From: Niveispirillum cyanobacteriorum
GTDB taxonomy: Bacteria > Pseudomonadota > Alphaproteobacteria > Azospirillales > Azospirillaceae
Length of the DNA: 64,000 bases
Direction of reading: 5' to 3'
NCBI RefSeq assembly: GCF_002868735.1
Contig: NZ_CP025612.1
Coordinates: 186,001-250,000 of the forward strand
In this document: one piece after another, positions 35,708-44,911 of the stretch
Position numbering within the stretch: the stretch's first letter is position 1
How the letters are laid out: each line of letters starts with the position of its first letter
Program-made: the position numbers and the translations under genes
The notes under the pieces: generated by a model
The model's database searches: none
What the model was told of the DNA's origin: nothing
The model's input: the letters and a program-made list of their open reading frames with translations, nothing else

Positions 35708-37825
35708 GTGAACAAGGTTGCAACCTACCCCATTCGGGTAGAGGATGGGTGCCCAATCCGACGGAGCGCCACCGCCTACGCGATGCACGACCCGCAACCC
35801 GCCCCAGACCTGATACAGCCCGCCAGCGCGGGCCGGCATCCGTTGCCATTGGCAACGGTGCCCGTACTGATGCTGCTGGCCTTCGCGGTACTGGCGGTGG
35901 CGGCCATTCTGTTCACCACGGCCCGGCATTTCGATGCCGGCGAGGCACAGCGGTCTGAACAGCGCGTCGCCCGCCTGATGGCAGGTGCGGAAAATTCCCT
36001 GGCCGTTGTCATGCGTGATTATGCGGGCTGGGATGCTGCCGTCATGCATGTTGTGGATCGGTTCGACCTGCCCTGGGCGGACGAGAATATCGGCATCTAT
36101 CTCAGCGGTGGCTATCGACTGTCGATGAGTCTGGTGATCGATCGGCAGGGCCGCGTCATCTATGGGATGGAGGATGGCAAGCGCCTGACCGACAACCGGA
36201 TGCGCGAGATTCAGCCGCCGCCGGCCCTGGGCCGCATGATGGAGAAATCCATTGCCGCCCTGCCCGGCACTACTGAGGCTGTCGCGGGGGTGGTGCGCTG
36301 GGGTGACCAGCTTTATCTGGCCTCCGTGGCCGATATCCGACCCAGCCAGGGGGGGGCTGCCCGACCGGATGGCATGGCCCTGGCGTTCCTGCAACGGCTG
36401 GATCGCGTGGCCGTGGCCCGCCTGCTGGACCCCTTGCTGCTGGAGAATGTCGACATTTCCACCCGGCCATTGCCGCTTGATGTCGGGTTGCTGCCCCTGG
36501 TGGAATTTGGTGCGGCACCGGACAGTCCGCCAGCAGGTTGGCTGACATGGCGTGTCCCGCGCCCCGCCCTGGATTTCCTGTCCAGTGTCTATTGGGTTCT
36601 GGGGGGTGTGCTGCTGGCCCTGTTCGCGCTGACGGCCCAGGTCCTGACCCGAGTGCAGCGGGCCGCCCGGCGGGAAGCCGAGATGAACGATGCCCTGCGG
36701 CAATTGTCCGAGCGGTATCGCGCCCTGATCGATGCCTTGCCGGACATGGTCTGCCTGCTGGCCGACGGTCGCGTATCGCTGATCAATGCGGCGGGCCTGT
36801 CGATGCTGGGTATATCGCCGGCCGATGCTGGGCGGGTGGTGGGGCGCCCCTATCTTGATCTGGTCGTGGATGCCGACCGTCTGATCTTTCACCGTGTCAT
36901 GCAGATGCGGGGACGGGGCGGGATCGAATGGGCGACGCTGCGGATCGAGGCGGCGAATGGGACCATCGTGCCCATCGAACTGGCGGTGCTGCCCGTGACG
37001 GGCGAGCCGCTGGGCGAGATGACGCTGGTAGCCCGCGACCGGCGGCCCGAACTGGCGCGCCGTGAAACCTTGCGCGCGGCGGAGACGCGGGCCGCCGTGG
37101 CCGACCGCGCCAAGGGCCAGTTCCTGGCCAATATCAGCCATGAGCTGCGCACCCCGCTGAACGCCATCATCGGCTTTTCAGAAATATTGCGGGATGAGTT
37201 GCTGGGCGCTTTGGGCGTGCCGCAATACAAGGAATATGCCGTTGATATCCATGAGGGTGGGCTGCATCTGCTGCGGCTAGTCAATGACTTGCTGGATATT
37301 GCGCGCATGGATGCAGGGACATTGGAACTGCGCGAAGGCTGGGTCGATATTGCCCCGCTGATCGACCGGTGTGAACGTCTGCTGCGGCAGAAGGCGGCGG
37401 AACGGGGCGTGCCGGTCAAGCTGGACGTGTCACCCCAGGGGCTGCGTGTCCTGGCCGACGAGGTGCGATTGAAGCAGATCGTGGTCAATCTTCTGGGCAA
37501 TGCCGTCCGATTCTCCGAAGCTGGCCAGCCGGTCGCCGTCGTCGTACGGCTGGACGGGGCCACGGGCGATGTGCTGATCGAGGTTGCCGATCACGGCATT
37601 GGTATGAATGTGGATGCTATGCGCATCGCCCTGGAACCCTTCTCTCAGGTGGAAGGCGGGCATAACCGGCGCCAGCCGGGGGCCGGGCTGGGCCTGCCGC
37701 TGGCCCGTGGTTACGCCGAGGCGCATGGCGGTTCGCTGACCATGCAAAGCACCCCGGCGGTCGGTACCACTGTTACCGTGCGCCTGCCAGCCAGTCGGGT
37801 AGCGCTGGCCCCCGTTGAGGGCTGA
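35708..37825 (+). CDS. CHASE4-PAS membrane histidine kinase
   Basis: Up to 705 residues from a GTG; an ATG at 35783 gives 680 residues and starts nearer the first membrane segment, and neither has a clear ribosome-binding site. Layout: membrane segment, CHASE4-type periplasmic sensor (DYAGWDAAVMHVVDRFDLPW), second membrane segment (VYWVLGGVLLALFALTAQVL), PAS domain (YRALIDALPDMVCLLADGRV), HisKA with the phosphoacceptor in FLANISHELRTPLNAIIGFS, and HATPase (VVNLLGNAVRFSEAG; GAGLGLPLARGYAEAHGG). No response regulator gene is adjacent. CHASE4 ligands are unknown. Confidence 0.93.
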   Translation: MNKVATYPIRVEDGCPIRRSATAYAMHDPQPAPDLIQPASAGRHPLPLATVPVLMLLAFAVLAVAAILFTTARHFDAGEAQRSEQRVARLMAGAENSLAVVMRDYAGWDAAVMHVVDRFDLPWADENIGIYLSGGYRLSMSLVIDRQGRVIYGMEDGKRLTDNRMREIQPPPALGRMMEKSIAALPGTTEAVAGVVRWGDQLYLASVADIRPSQGGAARPDGMALAFLQRLDRVAVARLLDPLLLENVDISTRPLPLDVGLLPLVEFGAAPDSPPAGWLTWRVPRPALDFLSSVYWVLGGVLLALFALTAQVLTRVQRAARREAEMNDALRQLSERYRALIDALPDMVCLLADGRVSLINAAGLSMLGISPADAGRVVGRPYLDLVVDADRLIFHRVMQMRGRGGIEWATLRIEAANGTIVPIELAVLPVTGEPLGEMTLVARDRRPELARRETLRAAETRAAVADRAKGQFLANISHELRTPLNAIIGFSEILRDELLGALGVPQYKEYAVDIHEGGLHLLRLVNDLLDIARMDAGTLELREGWVDIAPLIDRCERLLRQKAAERGVPVKLDVSPQGLRVLADEVRLKQIVVNLLGNAVRFSEAGQPVAVVVRLDGATGDVLIEVADHGIGMNVDAMRIALEPFSQVEGGHNRRQPGAGLGLPLARGYAEAHGGSLTMQSTPAVGTTVTVRLPASRVALAPVEG

Positions 37826-37832
37826 TTCGGGC

Positions 37833-38600
37833 TTATCGACGGTCCCGGAACATGGTCAGAACCTGAGCATGCAGGGCCGGATCACCGGCGGCGACCACAT
37901 TGCCACTGCAGCCCAGCCGCAGCGGCTGCCCTTCCCAATCGGTGATCAGGCCACCGGCCCCCTCGATCACGGCGACCAGTGCTGCCCAGTCATAGGGTTG
38001 CAGCCCGGCCTCCACCATCAGGTCGATGAAACCGCCGGCCAGCAGGCCGAACGCATAGGCGTCGCCGCCCCAGACCATGTAGCGGCTCGACGCCTGGGTC
38101 ATGGCGAACTCGACCTGATGGAACGGCATGGTGGCGGCCTGCGTCGCCATGGCGATATCGGCGCAGGGCCGCGTCGTGATGGGCGCGCCATTCAATGTCG
38201 TGGGACGACCGGCAATGCCCAGCCAGCGATCGCCGATCACCGGCTGGTCGATGATGCCCAGAACGGGCACACCCCTGTGCAGCAGGGCGATCAGGGTCGT
38301 AAAAAGCGGGCGGCCCGTGATGAAGGATTTGGTGCCGTCGATCGGGTCGATGACCCAGACATATTCGGCATTCAGATCCTGGCTGCCATGTTCCTCGCCT
38401 AGGATGCCGTCATCGGGCCGTTCGGCGATCAGGATGGCGCGGATGGCGCTTTCCACCTCGCGGTCGGCAATGGTGACGGGCGAGGCGTCGGCCTTCACAT
38501 CGACATCCACCCGCGTGCGGTAATGGCGGCGGGCCACGACACCCGCCGCATCGGCGCAACGCAGGGCAAGATCGACCAGGAAATCGGGAACGGCAGACAT
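37833..38600 (-). CDS. hisN: Inositol-monophosphatase-family phosphatase, probably histidinol-phosphatase
   Basis: 255 residues. Metal-binding motifs of the IMPase family: ILGEEHG near residue 75, WVIDPIDGTKSFITGRPLF near residue 90 and YDWAALVAVIEGAGG near the C-terminus. The GTKSFITGRP form and overall length fit the HisN-type histidinol-phosphate phosphatase used by many alphaproteobacteria instead of HisB-N, and a hisC-like gene is at the window start. General inositol or nucleotide phosphatase activity remains possible. It is convergent with the histidine kinase. Confidence 0.85.
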   Translation of the reverse strand: MSAVPDFLVDLALRCADAAGVVARRHYRTRVDVDVKADASPVTIADREVESAIRAILIAERPDDGILGEEHGSQDLNAEYVWVIDPIDGTKSFITGRPLFTTLIALLHRGVPVLGIIDQPVIGDRWLGIAGRPTTLNGAPITTRPCADIAMATQAATMPFHQVEFAMTQASSRYMVWGGDAYAFGLLAGGFIDLMVEAGLQPYDWAALVAVIEGAGGLITDWEGQPLRLGCSGNVVAAGDPALHAQVLTMFRDRR

Positions 38601-38640
38601 ATCAGACGACTCCGGAATATGCGGTTCTGCCCCTGAAAAG

Positions 38641-38671
38641 GAAAAGGGGCGGCATTGCTGCCGCCCCCTTC
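38641..38671 (-). terminator. Intrinsic terminator of the cytochrome c gene
   Basis: On the minus strand: GGGGGCGGC-AGCAAT-GCCGCCCC followed by TTTTC. It lies 26 bp downstream of the cytochrome stop and upstream of hisN. Confidence 0.8.
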
Positions 38672-38697
38672 ATAGCATGTTCCGGGTGACGTGCCGA

Positions 38698-39237
38698 TTA
38701 AGGCAGCGGCACCGGGCTATCGGCCAGCGTGCGCAGATAAGCGATCAGCGCGGCGCGATCCTCGACCTTCTTCAGACCAGCGAAGTTCATCTTCGTGCCC
38801 GGGATGGTCGCCTTCGGGTTCGCCAGGAACTTGTTCAGGTGCTCGTAATCCCAGAGGCCTTCCTCCGCCTTCATGGCGTCGGAATAGGCAAAACCTTCGG
38901 CGTGGGCATGCTTGTTGCCCACGATACCCCACAGGTTCGGGCCCACCTTGTTGGCGCCGCCCTTTTCGAAGCTGTGGCAGGCCGCGCAGGCCTTGACCAG
39001 CTTCTGACCGGCAGCCGGATCGGCAGCGGCCATCAGCGGGGTCACCGGATCGGGCTCTGCCGGAGCGGCAGGCGCGTCGGCGGCGGCGGTCTCGGTCTCC
39101 GGCACTTCCACCTTATAGGCGCGTTCGGCCGGGAAGTTCGGGTGAACCAGCTTCTTGGAGACGAAACCCGCCAGGAGAGCGATCAACGTCGCCGTCAGGA
39201 TCGCCATGAAAATCTTATTGAAGGTGCTGCTCGCCAT
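38698..39237 (-). CDS. Membrane-anchored c-type cytochrome (CycM-like)
   Basis: 179 residues from the ATG at 39237; the frame is open far upstream but that part lies over kdsB. An uncleaved N-terminal membrane anchor (FMAILTATLIALLAGFV) and an Ala/Pro-rich linker lead to a class I cytochrome c: heme motif CAACH, KVGPNLWGIVGNKHAHAEGF and the Met ligand in PGTKMNFAGLKK. Anchored cytochromes of this kind (cytochrome c552, CycM) carry electrons from bc1 to terminal oxidase in alphaproteobacteria. It is divergent from kdsB, a common neighbour in this group. Confidence 0.93.
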   Translation of the reverse strand: MASSTFNKIFMAILTATLIALLAGFVSKKLVHPNFPAERAYKVEVPETETAAADAPAAPAEPDPVTPLMAAADPAAGQKLVKACAACHSFEKGGANKVGPNLWGIVGNKHAHAEGFAYSDAMKAEEGLWDYEHLNKFLANPKATIPGTKMNFAGLKKVEDRAALIAYLRTLADSPVPLP

Positions 39238-39405
39238 CAGTCCTAATCCCTTGGGTTCGCCAAGCGCGGGCACAATAACGCCAAGAAGCGGGCACGTCCA
39301 TGCCCGCCTTGACGTGAATCCATGCGCGATACTTAGCGTAAGGATGCAAGAACGCACATGGCTTTCCGCCTTGACCCGGCGGACCAAATGTCGCACGGGA
39401 AAACC

Positions 39406-40188
39406 ATGACCGATCCGAACTGTCCCCCGACCGCCGCTCCCGTCGCCCGTCCGCTGGTGGTAATCCCCGCCCGCTTGGGTTCCACGCGCCTGCCGGATAA
39501 GCCGCTGGCCGACATTCACGGTGCACCGATGATCGTGCATGTCTGGCGCCGCGCCATGGAGGCGGGGATCGGCCCCGTGATTGTCGCGGCGGCCGAACAG
39601 GCCATCGTCGATGCCGTGATCCAGGCCGGTGGCACCGCTGTCCTGACCGACCCGGACCATCCGTCAGGCTCTGACCGGGTGTGGGAGGCGGTATGCCGCA
39701 TCGACCCCGAGGGGAAGTACGACGCCATCGTCAATGTACAGGGCGACCTGCCCACCATCGACCCTGCCGTTATCCGCGCCGTGTTCGGCCCTTTGTCCGA
39801 CCCAGGCGTGGATATCGCCACGCTGGGTGCCGTGATCACCGAGGCGGCAGAGCGTACGAATCCCAATGTGGTGAAGGCCGTGGTGGAGATGCTTCCGGGT
39901 GCCGACACGGGCCGCGCACTCTATTTCACCCGCGCCACGGCACCCTGGGGCGACGGGCCTCTGTTCCACCATATCGGGCTGTACGCCTATCGCCGCATCG
40001 CCCTGGAACGGTTCGTCTCCTTGCCCCCGGCACAGTTGGAGCAGCGTGAAAAGCTGGAACAGCTTCGCGCCCTGGCCAATGGCATGACCATCGCGCTGGC
40101 GCGGGTGGACATCGTGCCGCTGGGGGTGGATACCATCGAAGACCTTGACCGCGCCCGCCATATGCTGGCCCCATCGCCCACGCCGTGA
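39406..40188 (+). CDS. kdsB: 3-deoxy-manno-octulosonate cytidylyltransferase
   Basis: 260 residues from the ATG at 39406; other in-frame ATGs at 39358 and 39388 would add up to 16 residues. KdsB makes CMP-Kdo for lipopolysaccharide core synthesis. Signature segments: [20 protein letters not shown] near the N-terminus (nucleotide binding), [33 protein letters not shown] and [20 protein letters not shown]. It is followed 47 bp later by pheA on the same strand. An LPS Kdo pathway agrees with the Gram-negative features throughout. Confidence 0.96.
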   Translation: MTDPNCPPTAAPVARPLVVIPARLGSTRLPDKPLADIHGAPMIVHVWRRAMEAGIGPVIVAAAEQAIVDAVIQAGGTAVLTDPDHPSGSDRVWEAVCRIDPEGKYDAIVNVQGDLPTIDPAVIRAVFGPLSDPGVDIATLGAVITEAAERTNPNVVKAVVEMLPGADTGRALYFTRATAPWGDGPLFHHIGLYAYRRIALERFVSLPPAQLEQREKLEQLRALANGMTIALARVDIVPLGVDTIEDLDRARHMLAPSPTP

Positions 40189-40235
40189 TTCACGGCATCC
40201 CGCCCATCGCCTCATCGACAGACAGAGCCCCTCCC

Positions 40236-41096
40236 ATGCCCGCCTCTACCATCGCCTACCAGGGCGCACCCGGTGCCAATTCCGACCTGGCCTGCCGCAG
40301 CGTTTTCCCCGACATGGTCACGCTGCCCTGCGCTTCGTTTGAGGATGCGTTTGCCGCGGTGCATGAGGGTAAGGCCAAGCTGGCCATGATCCCGGTAGAG
40401 AATTCGGTCGCGGGCCGCGTCGCCGATATCCACCATTTGCTGCCCCATGGCGGGCTGCATATCATTGGTGAGCATTATCAGCGCGTGGTTCATTGCCTGG
40501 TTGCACCCCAGGGTGCGACGATGGAGGGGCTGACCGAGGTCCATTCCCATATCCAGGCCCTGTCCCAGTGCCGCAATTACCTGCGCGAACGCGGCCTGAA
40601 GCCCGTCAATAATGCTGATACGGCGGGTGCGGCCGCCGACGTGGCCCGCTGGAACGACCCGTCCAAGGGGGCCATCTCGTCTGATCTGGCCGCTGAGATC
40701 TACGGCCTTCAGGTTCTGGCCAAGGGGATCGAGGATGCGACCCACAATACCACCCGTTTCCTGATCCTGGCGCGGGAACCCAGCGTACCGGAACGCGGTA
40801 CCGACAGCGTCACCACCTTTGTCTTTCGAGTCCGGTCACGTCCGGCGGCCCTGTATAAGGCGTTAGGCGGGTTTGCGACCAATGGTGTGAACATCACCAA
40901 GCTGGAAAGCTATCTGGTGGATGGCCGTTTCACGGCGGCGCAGTTCTATATCGACGTTGAAGGCCATCCGGAGGAACGCTCCCTGCGGCTGGCCATGGAG
41001 GAACTGGGCTTCTTCGCCAGCGAGGTGAAGTTCCTGGGCGTCTATCCGGCCCATCCGTTCCGCCGTGAACAGCAGCAGATGGGCGGCGGTATCTGA
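40236..41096 (+). CDS. pheA: Prephenate dehydratase
   Basis: 286 residues from the ATG at 40236; an upstream in-frame GTG at 40185 is unlikely. The stand-alone dehydratase makes phenylpyruvate from prephenate. N-terminal catalytic domain: IAYQGAPGANSDLACRSVFP, VENSVAGRVADIHHLLPHGG, and the threonine segment ATHNTTRFLILAR. C-terminal ACT regulatory domain: TTFVFRVRSRPAALYKALGG and KLESYLVDGRFTAAQFY, which gives feedback by phenylalanine. It follows kdsB by 47 bp, a pairing common in alphaproteobacteria. Confidence 0.96.
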   Translation: MPASTIAYQGAPGANSDLACRSVFPDMVTLPCASFEDAFAAVHEGKAKLAMIPVENSVAGRVADIHHLLPHGGLHIIGEHYQRVVHCLVAPQGATMEGLTEVHSHIQALSQCRNYLRERGLKPVNNADTAGAAADVARWNDPSKGAISSDLAAEIYGLQVLAKGIEDATHNTTRFLILAREPSVPERGTDSVTTFVFRVRSRPAALYKALGGFATNGVNITKLESYLVDGRFTAAQFYIDVEGHPEERSLRLAMEELGFFASEVKFLGVYPAHPFRREQQQMGGGI

Positions 41097-41150
41097 TTGC
41101 GGGTATGACGGCTGGTGCCTTAACCTTGTGGTGCCAGCCGGGAGGAGATC

Positions 41151-41396
41151 ATGGACATTCACCTGATTTCGCTGATCGCGCCGACGATTACCGCCCTCGT
41201 CCTGCTGATTACGCCGCAATGGCAGACACGCCATATCGAACGTCGCATGCTGGCAGGGGACGACCGTTATCTCGACGAGCAGCGCGCCTATCGGGCCTAT
41301 CCATGGCAGCGCAACCCCAAGGTACTGCGGGTGACGGGGGCGGTCCTGCTGCTGATGGAAGCGGTTTATTTAGGGCTTTCCTGGTTCAATCCGTGA
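41151..41396 (+). CDS. Small membrane protein of unknown function
   Basis: 81 residues with a GGGAGGAG ribosome-binding site. Two membrane segments (about residues 4-20 and 60-78) flank a charged loop, HIERRMLAGDDRYLDEQRAY. No named family is recognised. It lies 54 bp downstream of pheA on the same strand and may share the transcript. Confidence 0.65.
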   Translation: MDIHLISLIAPTITALVLLITPQWQTRHIERRMLAGDDRYLDEQRAYRAYPWQRNPKVLRVTGAVLLLMEAVYLGLSWFNP

Positions 41397-41511
41397 TTTT
41401 TCGGTACCGTCCCGGAAACGCTGCTGTTCCGTCTCAATTCCGCCATTCGTGGCACGCCAAATGGGGTAGCCGGCGAATGGCGCCGGTGACTGCCTCCCGG
41501 GGCCAATAATC

Positions 41512-43056
41512 ATGCGTAGCCGTTTTCTGCCCGTTTCGTTCGCCGCCGCCCTGTTGCTGGGGCTTGGTGCCTGCGCCGCCGATCCTGCCATCAAGGAAGG
41601 GGAGATGCGCAACCGCCAGATCGCCGCCGGTTCCTGGCGCCTGTCGGAACTACGCCTGGTCTGTATGGGCAATCCCGATGCCGGAATTCCCGGCCGCGCC
41701 CTGACGGCGGATGAGGCGGCCGAACAGCTGCGGCTTGTGCTGGAGCTGTCGTCCCTGGCGCCGGACATCTGGCCCAACGTTCCGTTGTCCAGCCCACGTG
41801 TGGAGGAGTTCCGCCGCATCTGTGCTGGTGATCCGGCCACCAACACGCCGGCCCGCGCCCTGACCCCGGATGAGCGCAAGGAATTGCTGTCCCTGATGGT
41901 CAGCACACCCGCCACCCTTCCCGCCGTGCGTGGCAGCGGCGGCGGATCGGCGGGTGCCATCATCTGGAGCGACAGCGGTGCCCCCCGGTCTGGCGGCGGC
42001 TACTATGAGGAAACCTACCGCGATCCCGACTATGACCGGATGATCTGGGAGCTGGAACGCGACCGGGCCCGGTGGGATGCCTATCTGTGGGAACAGCGCC
42101 GCCGCGAACTTTATTGGGAGCATGAGCGTCGTCGCCGCGAATGGGAGCGTGACCGGGCGCGCTGGGAGCGTGAACGCGACCGCGACCGGGCCCGCGCCGA
42201 ACAGGATCGTCGCCGAGCGGAGGATGCCCGCCGTCGTGCAGAAGAGGAACGCCGCCGGGCCGAGGATGAACGCCGCCGTTACGAACGGCCGCCCATCGTG
42301 CAGCCGCCGCCGCGCCCGTCCGATGACGACATGCGCCGCCGCCGGGATGCCGAAGAGGCCGCCCGTCGCCTGGAGGATCAGCGCCGCCGGGCACAGGAAG
42401 AGGTGCGCGGCAGAGACGATGATCGCCGCCGCGAGGCCGAGGATGCAGGCCGCCGTCTTGAAGAACAACGCCGGCAGGCAGAGAGCGAAGCGCGCCGGCA
42501 GGCCGAGAGCGATGCACGTCGTCAGGCGGATGATGATCGCCGTCGGGCCGCCGAAGAGGGCGCACGCCGGGCAGAGGAGCAGCGCCGTCAGGCCGAGAAT
42601 GATGCACGTCGTCAGGCGGATGATGACCGCCGGCGGGCCGCCGAGGAGGGTGCGCGTCGGGCAGAGGAGCAGCGCCGTCAGGCCGAGAGCGATGCACGTC
42701 GTCAGGCAGAGGATGACGCCCGCCGTGCCGCCGAGGAGGGGGCCCGTAGGATGGAGGAGCAGCGCCGTCAGGCCGAGAGCGATGCACGCCGTCAGGCGGA
42801 TGATGATCGCCGGCAGGCTGCCGAGGAGGGGGCACGCCGGGCAGAGGAACAGCGCCGTCAGGCCGAAAGTGAAGCGCGCCGTCAGGCAGAGGATGACGCC
42901 CGCCGCCGCGCCGACGATGACCGTCGTCAGGCCGCCGAGGAGAATGCCCGCCGCATTCAGGAGCAACGCCGTCAGGCACAGGAAGAAGCACGGCGTGAGA
43001 GGGAAGCAGCCCCGCCACCCCGTAACCAGACTGGCGTCGAAACACAGATACCCTGA
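41512..43056 (+). CDS. Lipoprotein with long charged helical repeat region (TolA-like)
   Basis: 514 residues. The lipobox is LGLGAC with Cys21, so it is probably lipid-anchored in the envelope. Residues ~30-130 contain two related segments, CMGNPDAGIPGRALTADEAA and CAGDPATNTPARALTPDERK, i.e. an internal duplication with conserved Cys. A short Gly/Ser linker leads to ~350 residues of Arg/Glu/Ala-rich sequence, including five 30-residue repeats (bases 42505-42954), predicted to form a long single helix or coiled coil, as in TolA domain II. The very end is short and Pro-rich. It is in the same direction as the envelope genes that follow; terminator at 43085. Confidence 0.75.
   Translation: MRSRFLPVSFAAALLLGLGACAADPAIKEGEMRNRQIAAGSWRLSELRLVCMGNPDAGIPGRALTADEAAEQLRLVLELSSLAPDIWPNVPLSSPRVEEFRRICAGDPATNTPARALTPDERKELLSLMVSTPATLPAVRGSGGGSAGAIIWSDSGAPRSGGGYYEETYRDPDYDRMIWELERDRARWDAYLWEQRRRELYWEHERRRREWERDRARWERERDRDRARAEQDRRRAEDARRRAEEERRRAEDERRRYERPPIVQPPPRPSDDDMRRRRDAEEAARRLEDQRRRAQEEVRGRDDDRRREAEDAGRRLEEQRRQAESEARRQAESDARRQADDDRRRAAEEGARRAEEQRRQAENDARRQADDDRRRAAEEGARRAEEQRRQAESDARRQAEDDARRAAEEGARRMEEQRRQAESDARRQADDDRRQAAEEGARRAEEQRRQAESEARRQAEDDARRRADDDRRQAAEENARRIQEQRRQAQEEARREREAAPPPRNQTGVETQIP
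42505..42954 (+). repeat. Five 90-bp tandem repeats inside the lipoprotein gene
   Basis: Units begin at 42505, 42595, 42685, 42775 and 42865, each 90 bp and encoding about ESDARRQADDDRRRAAEEGA plus RRAEEQRRQA. The last unit is longer and more diverged. The in-frame spacing makes expansion or contraction by recombination likely to keep the frame. Confidence 0.9.
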
Positions 43057-43084
43057 TGGTCGGCGTTAGTTGTCAGAATTTAGC

Positions 43085-43117
43085 AAGGGCGATGGACACC
43101 TTCCATCGCCCTTTTTT
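43085..43117 (+). terminator. Intrinsic terminator of the helical lipoprotein gene
   Basis: GGGCGATGGA-CACC-TTCCATCGCCC followed by TTTTTT, about 30 bp after the stop. Confidence 0.9.
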
Positions 43118-43201
43118 GCTGCACCCAATATCGAAATCCGTCCCTGCACCTTCCCGTCATACAACTAAACAGTTAAGTTATCCTATCACTTGACGGGGGC
43201 G

Positions 43202-44200
43202 ATGATGGGTGATGGGGATATGGCGGGATCGGCAGGCGCCTTAGGGGCCGATATCGGGCTGTCATTGCGCCGGGAAGTGGATGCGATGGTCCGCTACATC
43301 CTGGGCAACGGAACCTCGATGCCGGCGGATGTAATCGCCCGATTGTCGATTCTGGATGGGGACGCACCGCCGCCGCTGGCCGATCTGGCGAAGCTGCATA
43401 ATCAACTGGCTTCGCTGGTGGCGCCTGCCAGCCCCCGCACCATCCGCCTGTTGGCCGATGATCCGTTCGCGGGGCGATTCTGGTCCAGTTTCGGTCCCCT
43501 TCCCAATATCCGGCGGTTGTTGCTCGCGGCCATTTTCTTTCTGGCCTGTTTCATCATGGCCAGCCTGTCGGAGCACATAAACGCCACCACCATCCGGCAG
43601 GATATCTACACCATCGATTCGGACCACCTGCTGCATGTGCTGATTTTCCTGATGAGTGCGGCGGGGCTGGGGGCCTGTTTCAACGCGCTGTCGACGGCGT
43701 ATTGGTTCATCCAGGCCGGGACATATGATCCCCGACTGGACAGTTCCTACTGGATCCGCATCGTGCTGGGCATCATCGCGGGCCTGCTGATCTCGCAGCT
43801 GGTGCCGCTGGGCGGGCCGGAAACGCTGGATGCCCAGGGCAACGCCACGGGCGGCAGTTCCGCCACGCTGGGCAAGCCGCTTCTGGCCCTGCTGGGCGGT
43901 TATTCGGCCAGCATGGTGAACTCCGTGTTGCAAAGGCTGGTCGAGACCGTTCAGGCCATGTTCAAGGGCGGTGCCGCCGATACCGCTGCTGCCAATGACG
44001 CCATTGCCCGGGCCAAAGCCGACCAGCGGGTGGAACAGCATAAGCTGTCCATGGCGGGGGACCTTGTGGCCCTGCATCAGGCCATCAAGGATGGAGCGTC
44101 TGCCGACCGGCTGATGGAACTGGCCGGTGGGCTGGTGAAGCAGGTGGTGCCTGCCCATCCCGCATCACCGCCGCCCCCGCCGCCGGCGTCCGGGGTGTAA
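43202..44200 (+). CDS. Polytopic membrane protein of unknown function
   Basis: 332 residues from the ATG at 43202 (GGGGG upstream; TTG at 43190 and ATG at 43220 are alternatives). A soluble N-terminal ~95 residues is followed by about four membrane segments (NIRRLLLAAIFFLACFIMAS; LLHVLIFLMSAAGLGACFNA; WIRIVLGIIAGLLISQLVPL; LLALLGGYSASMVNSVLQRL) and a helical, charged C-terminal ~70 residues ending in a proline stretch. No family recognised. It precedes the OmpA-MotA-MotB-like trio by about 110 bp in the same direction. Confidence 0.7.
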   Translation: MMGDGDMAGSAGALGADIGLSLRREVDAMVRYILGNGTSMPADVIARLSILDGDAPPPLADLAKLHNQLASLVAPASPRTIRLLADDPFAGRFWSSFGPLPNIRRLLLAAIFFLACFIMASLSEHINATTIRQDIYTIDSDHLLHVLIFLMSAAGLGACFNALSTAYWFIQAGTYDPRLDSSYWIRIVLGIIAGLLISQLVPLGGPETLDAQGNATGGSSATLGKPLLALLGGYSASMVNSVLQRLVETVQAMFKGGAADTAAANDAIARAKADQRVEQHKLSMAGDLVALHQAIKDGASADRLMELAGGLVKQVVPAHPASPPPPPPASGV

Positions 44201-44311
44201 TTAGTCTTACTAAGGGTGGCCGGGGCGGCCTCGGTCCGCTATCGTTCTGCCGGTGGCTGCTATGGTGCCTGTGACATGGCGCGGCCATAATCTTCCGATT
44301 TCCTGGCCGGC

Positions 44312-44911
44312 ATGATGATGCGCATCCCCACTTTCTCCACCCTGTTGCTGCTTCTGGCGCTGGCACCCCTGTCCGGCGCCATGGCGCAGAATAGTATCGG
44401 ACCATTGCCGGCCAACCCGCCGCCCGCCGCTGCGCGTGCCCCCATCACGGTACCGGCGACCCCCGACCTGACGTTGCCGCCGACGCCCGGCGTGCCGGAT
44501 CAGGGCGACATCCCCGCTGCACCGGTTTCGGAACTGCCACCATCCCGCTTCCCCGGTTCCGCCACGGGGCCTGAGCCGGCGCGCATGCCGGCGGAGCGCA
44601 GCACGCTCCTGTACCCGCCGGGGGCGGAAATCCTGCCATCGGGTACCGATGCCGTGCTGGCCGATATCGTGGCGCGGCTGAAGGCCCATCCGGCGGAACG
44701 GCTGGAGCTGCGCGCCTATGCCAGCAGCCAGACCACCCGACCGACCGATGCCCGGCGCATCGCCCTGTTGCGCGCCCGCGCTCTGCGGGACCGGCTGGTG
44801 CAGCTTGGCCTTGATCCGCTGCGCCTGCTGGTGTTTGCGGAAGGGAGTGCCGCAGGCACCACTGCACCGGCAACGGCCCCCGACCGCGTTGATCTGGTGA
44901 TCCGCCCATGA
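44312..44911 (+). CDS. Secreted OmpA-like domain protein
   Basis: 199 residues with a signal peptide (TFSTLLLLLALAPLSGAMAQ). A proline-rich stretch (~residues 30-90) leads to a C-terminal OmpA-like peptidoglycan-binding domain: LLYPPGAEILPSGTDAVLAD, RLELRAYASSQTTRPTDARR and ALRDRLVQLGLDPLRLLVFA. It is likely periplasmic and associated with the cell wall. The stop overlaps the next start by 4 bp, so it is coupled to the MotA/TolQ-like gene. Confidence 0.82.
   Translation: MMMRIPTFSTLLLLLALAPLSGAMAQNSIGPLPANPPPAAARAPITVPATPDLTLPPTPGVPDQGDIPAAPVSELPPSRFPGSATGPEPARMPAERSTLLYPPGAEILPSGTDAVLADIVARLKAHPAERLELRAYASSQTTRPTDARRIALLRARALRDRLVQLGLDPLRLLVFAEGSAAGTTAPATAPDRVDLVIRP

Noticed and set aside
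42505-42954. A CRISPR-like array
   Set aside because: Repeats are directly joined, 90 bp long, in frame with a protein, and have no spacers.
41650-43045. Long antisense frames over the helical lipoprotein gene
   Set aside because: They arise from the 90-bp repeats; the plus-strand frame has a lipobox, a start and a terminator.
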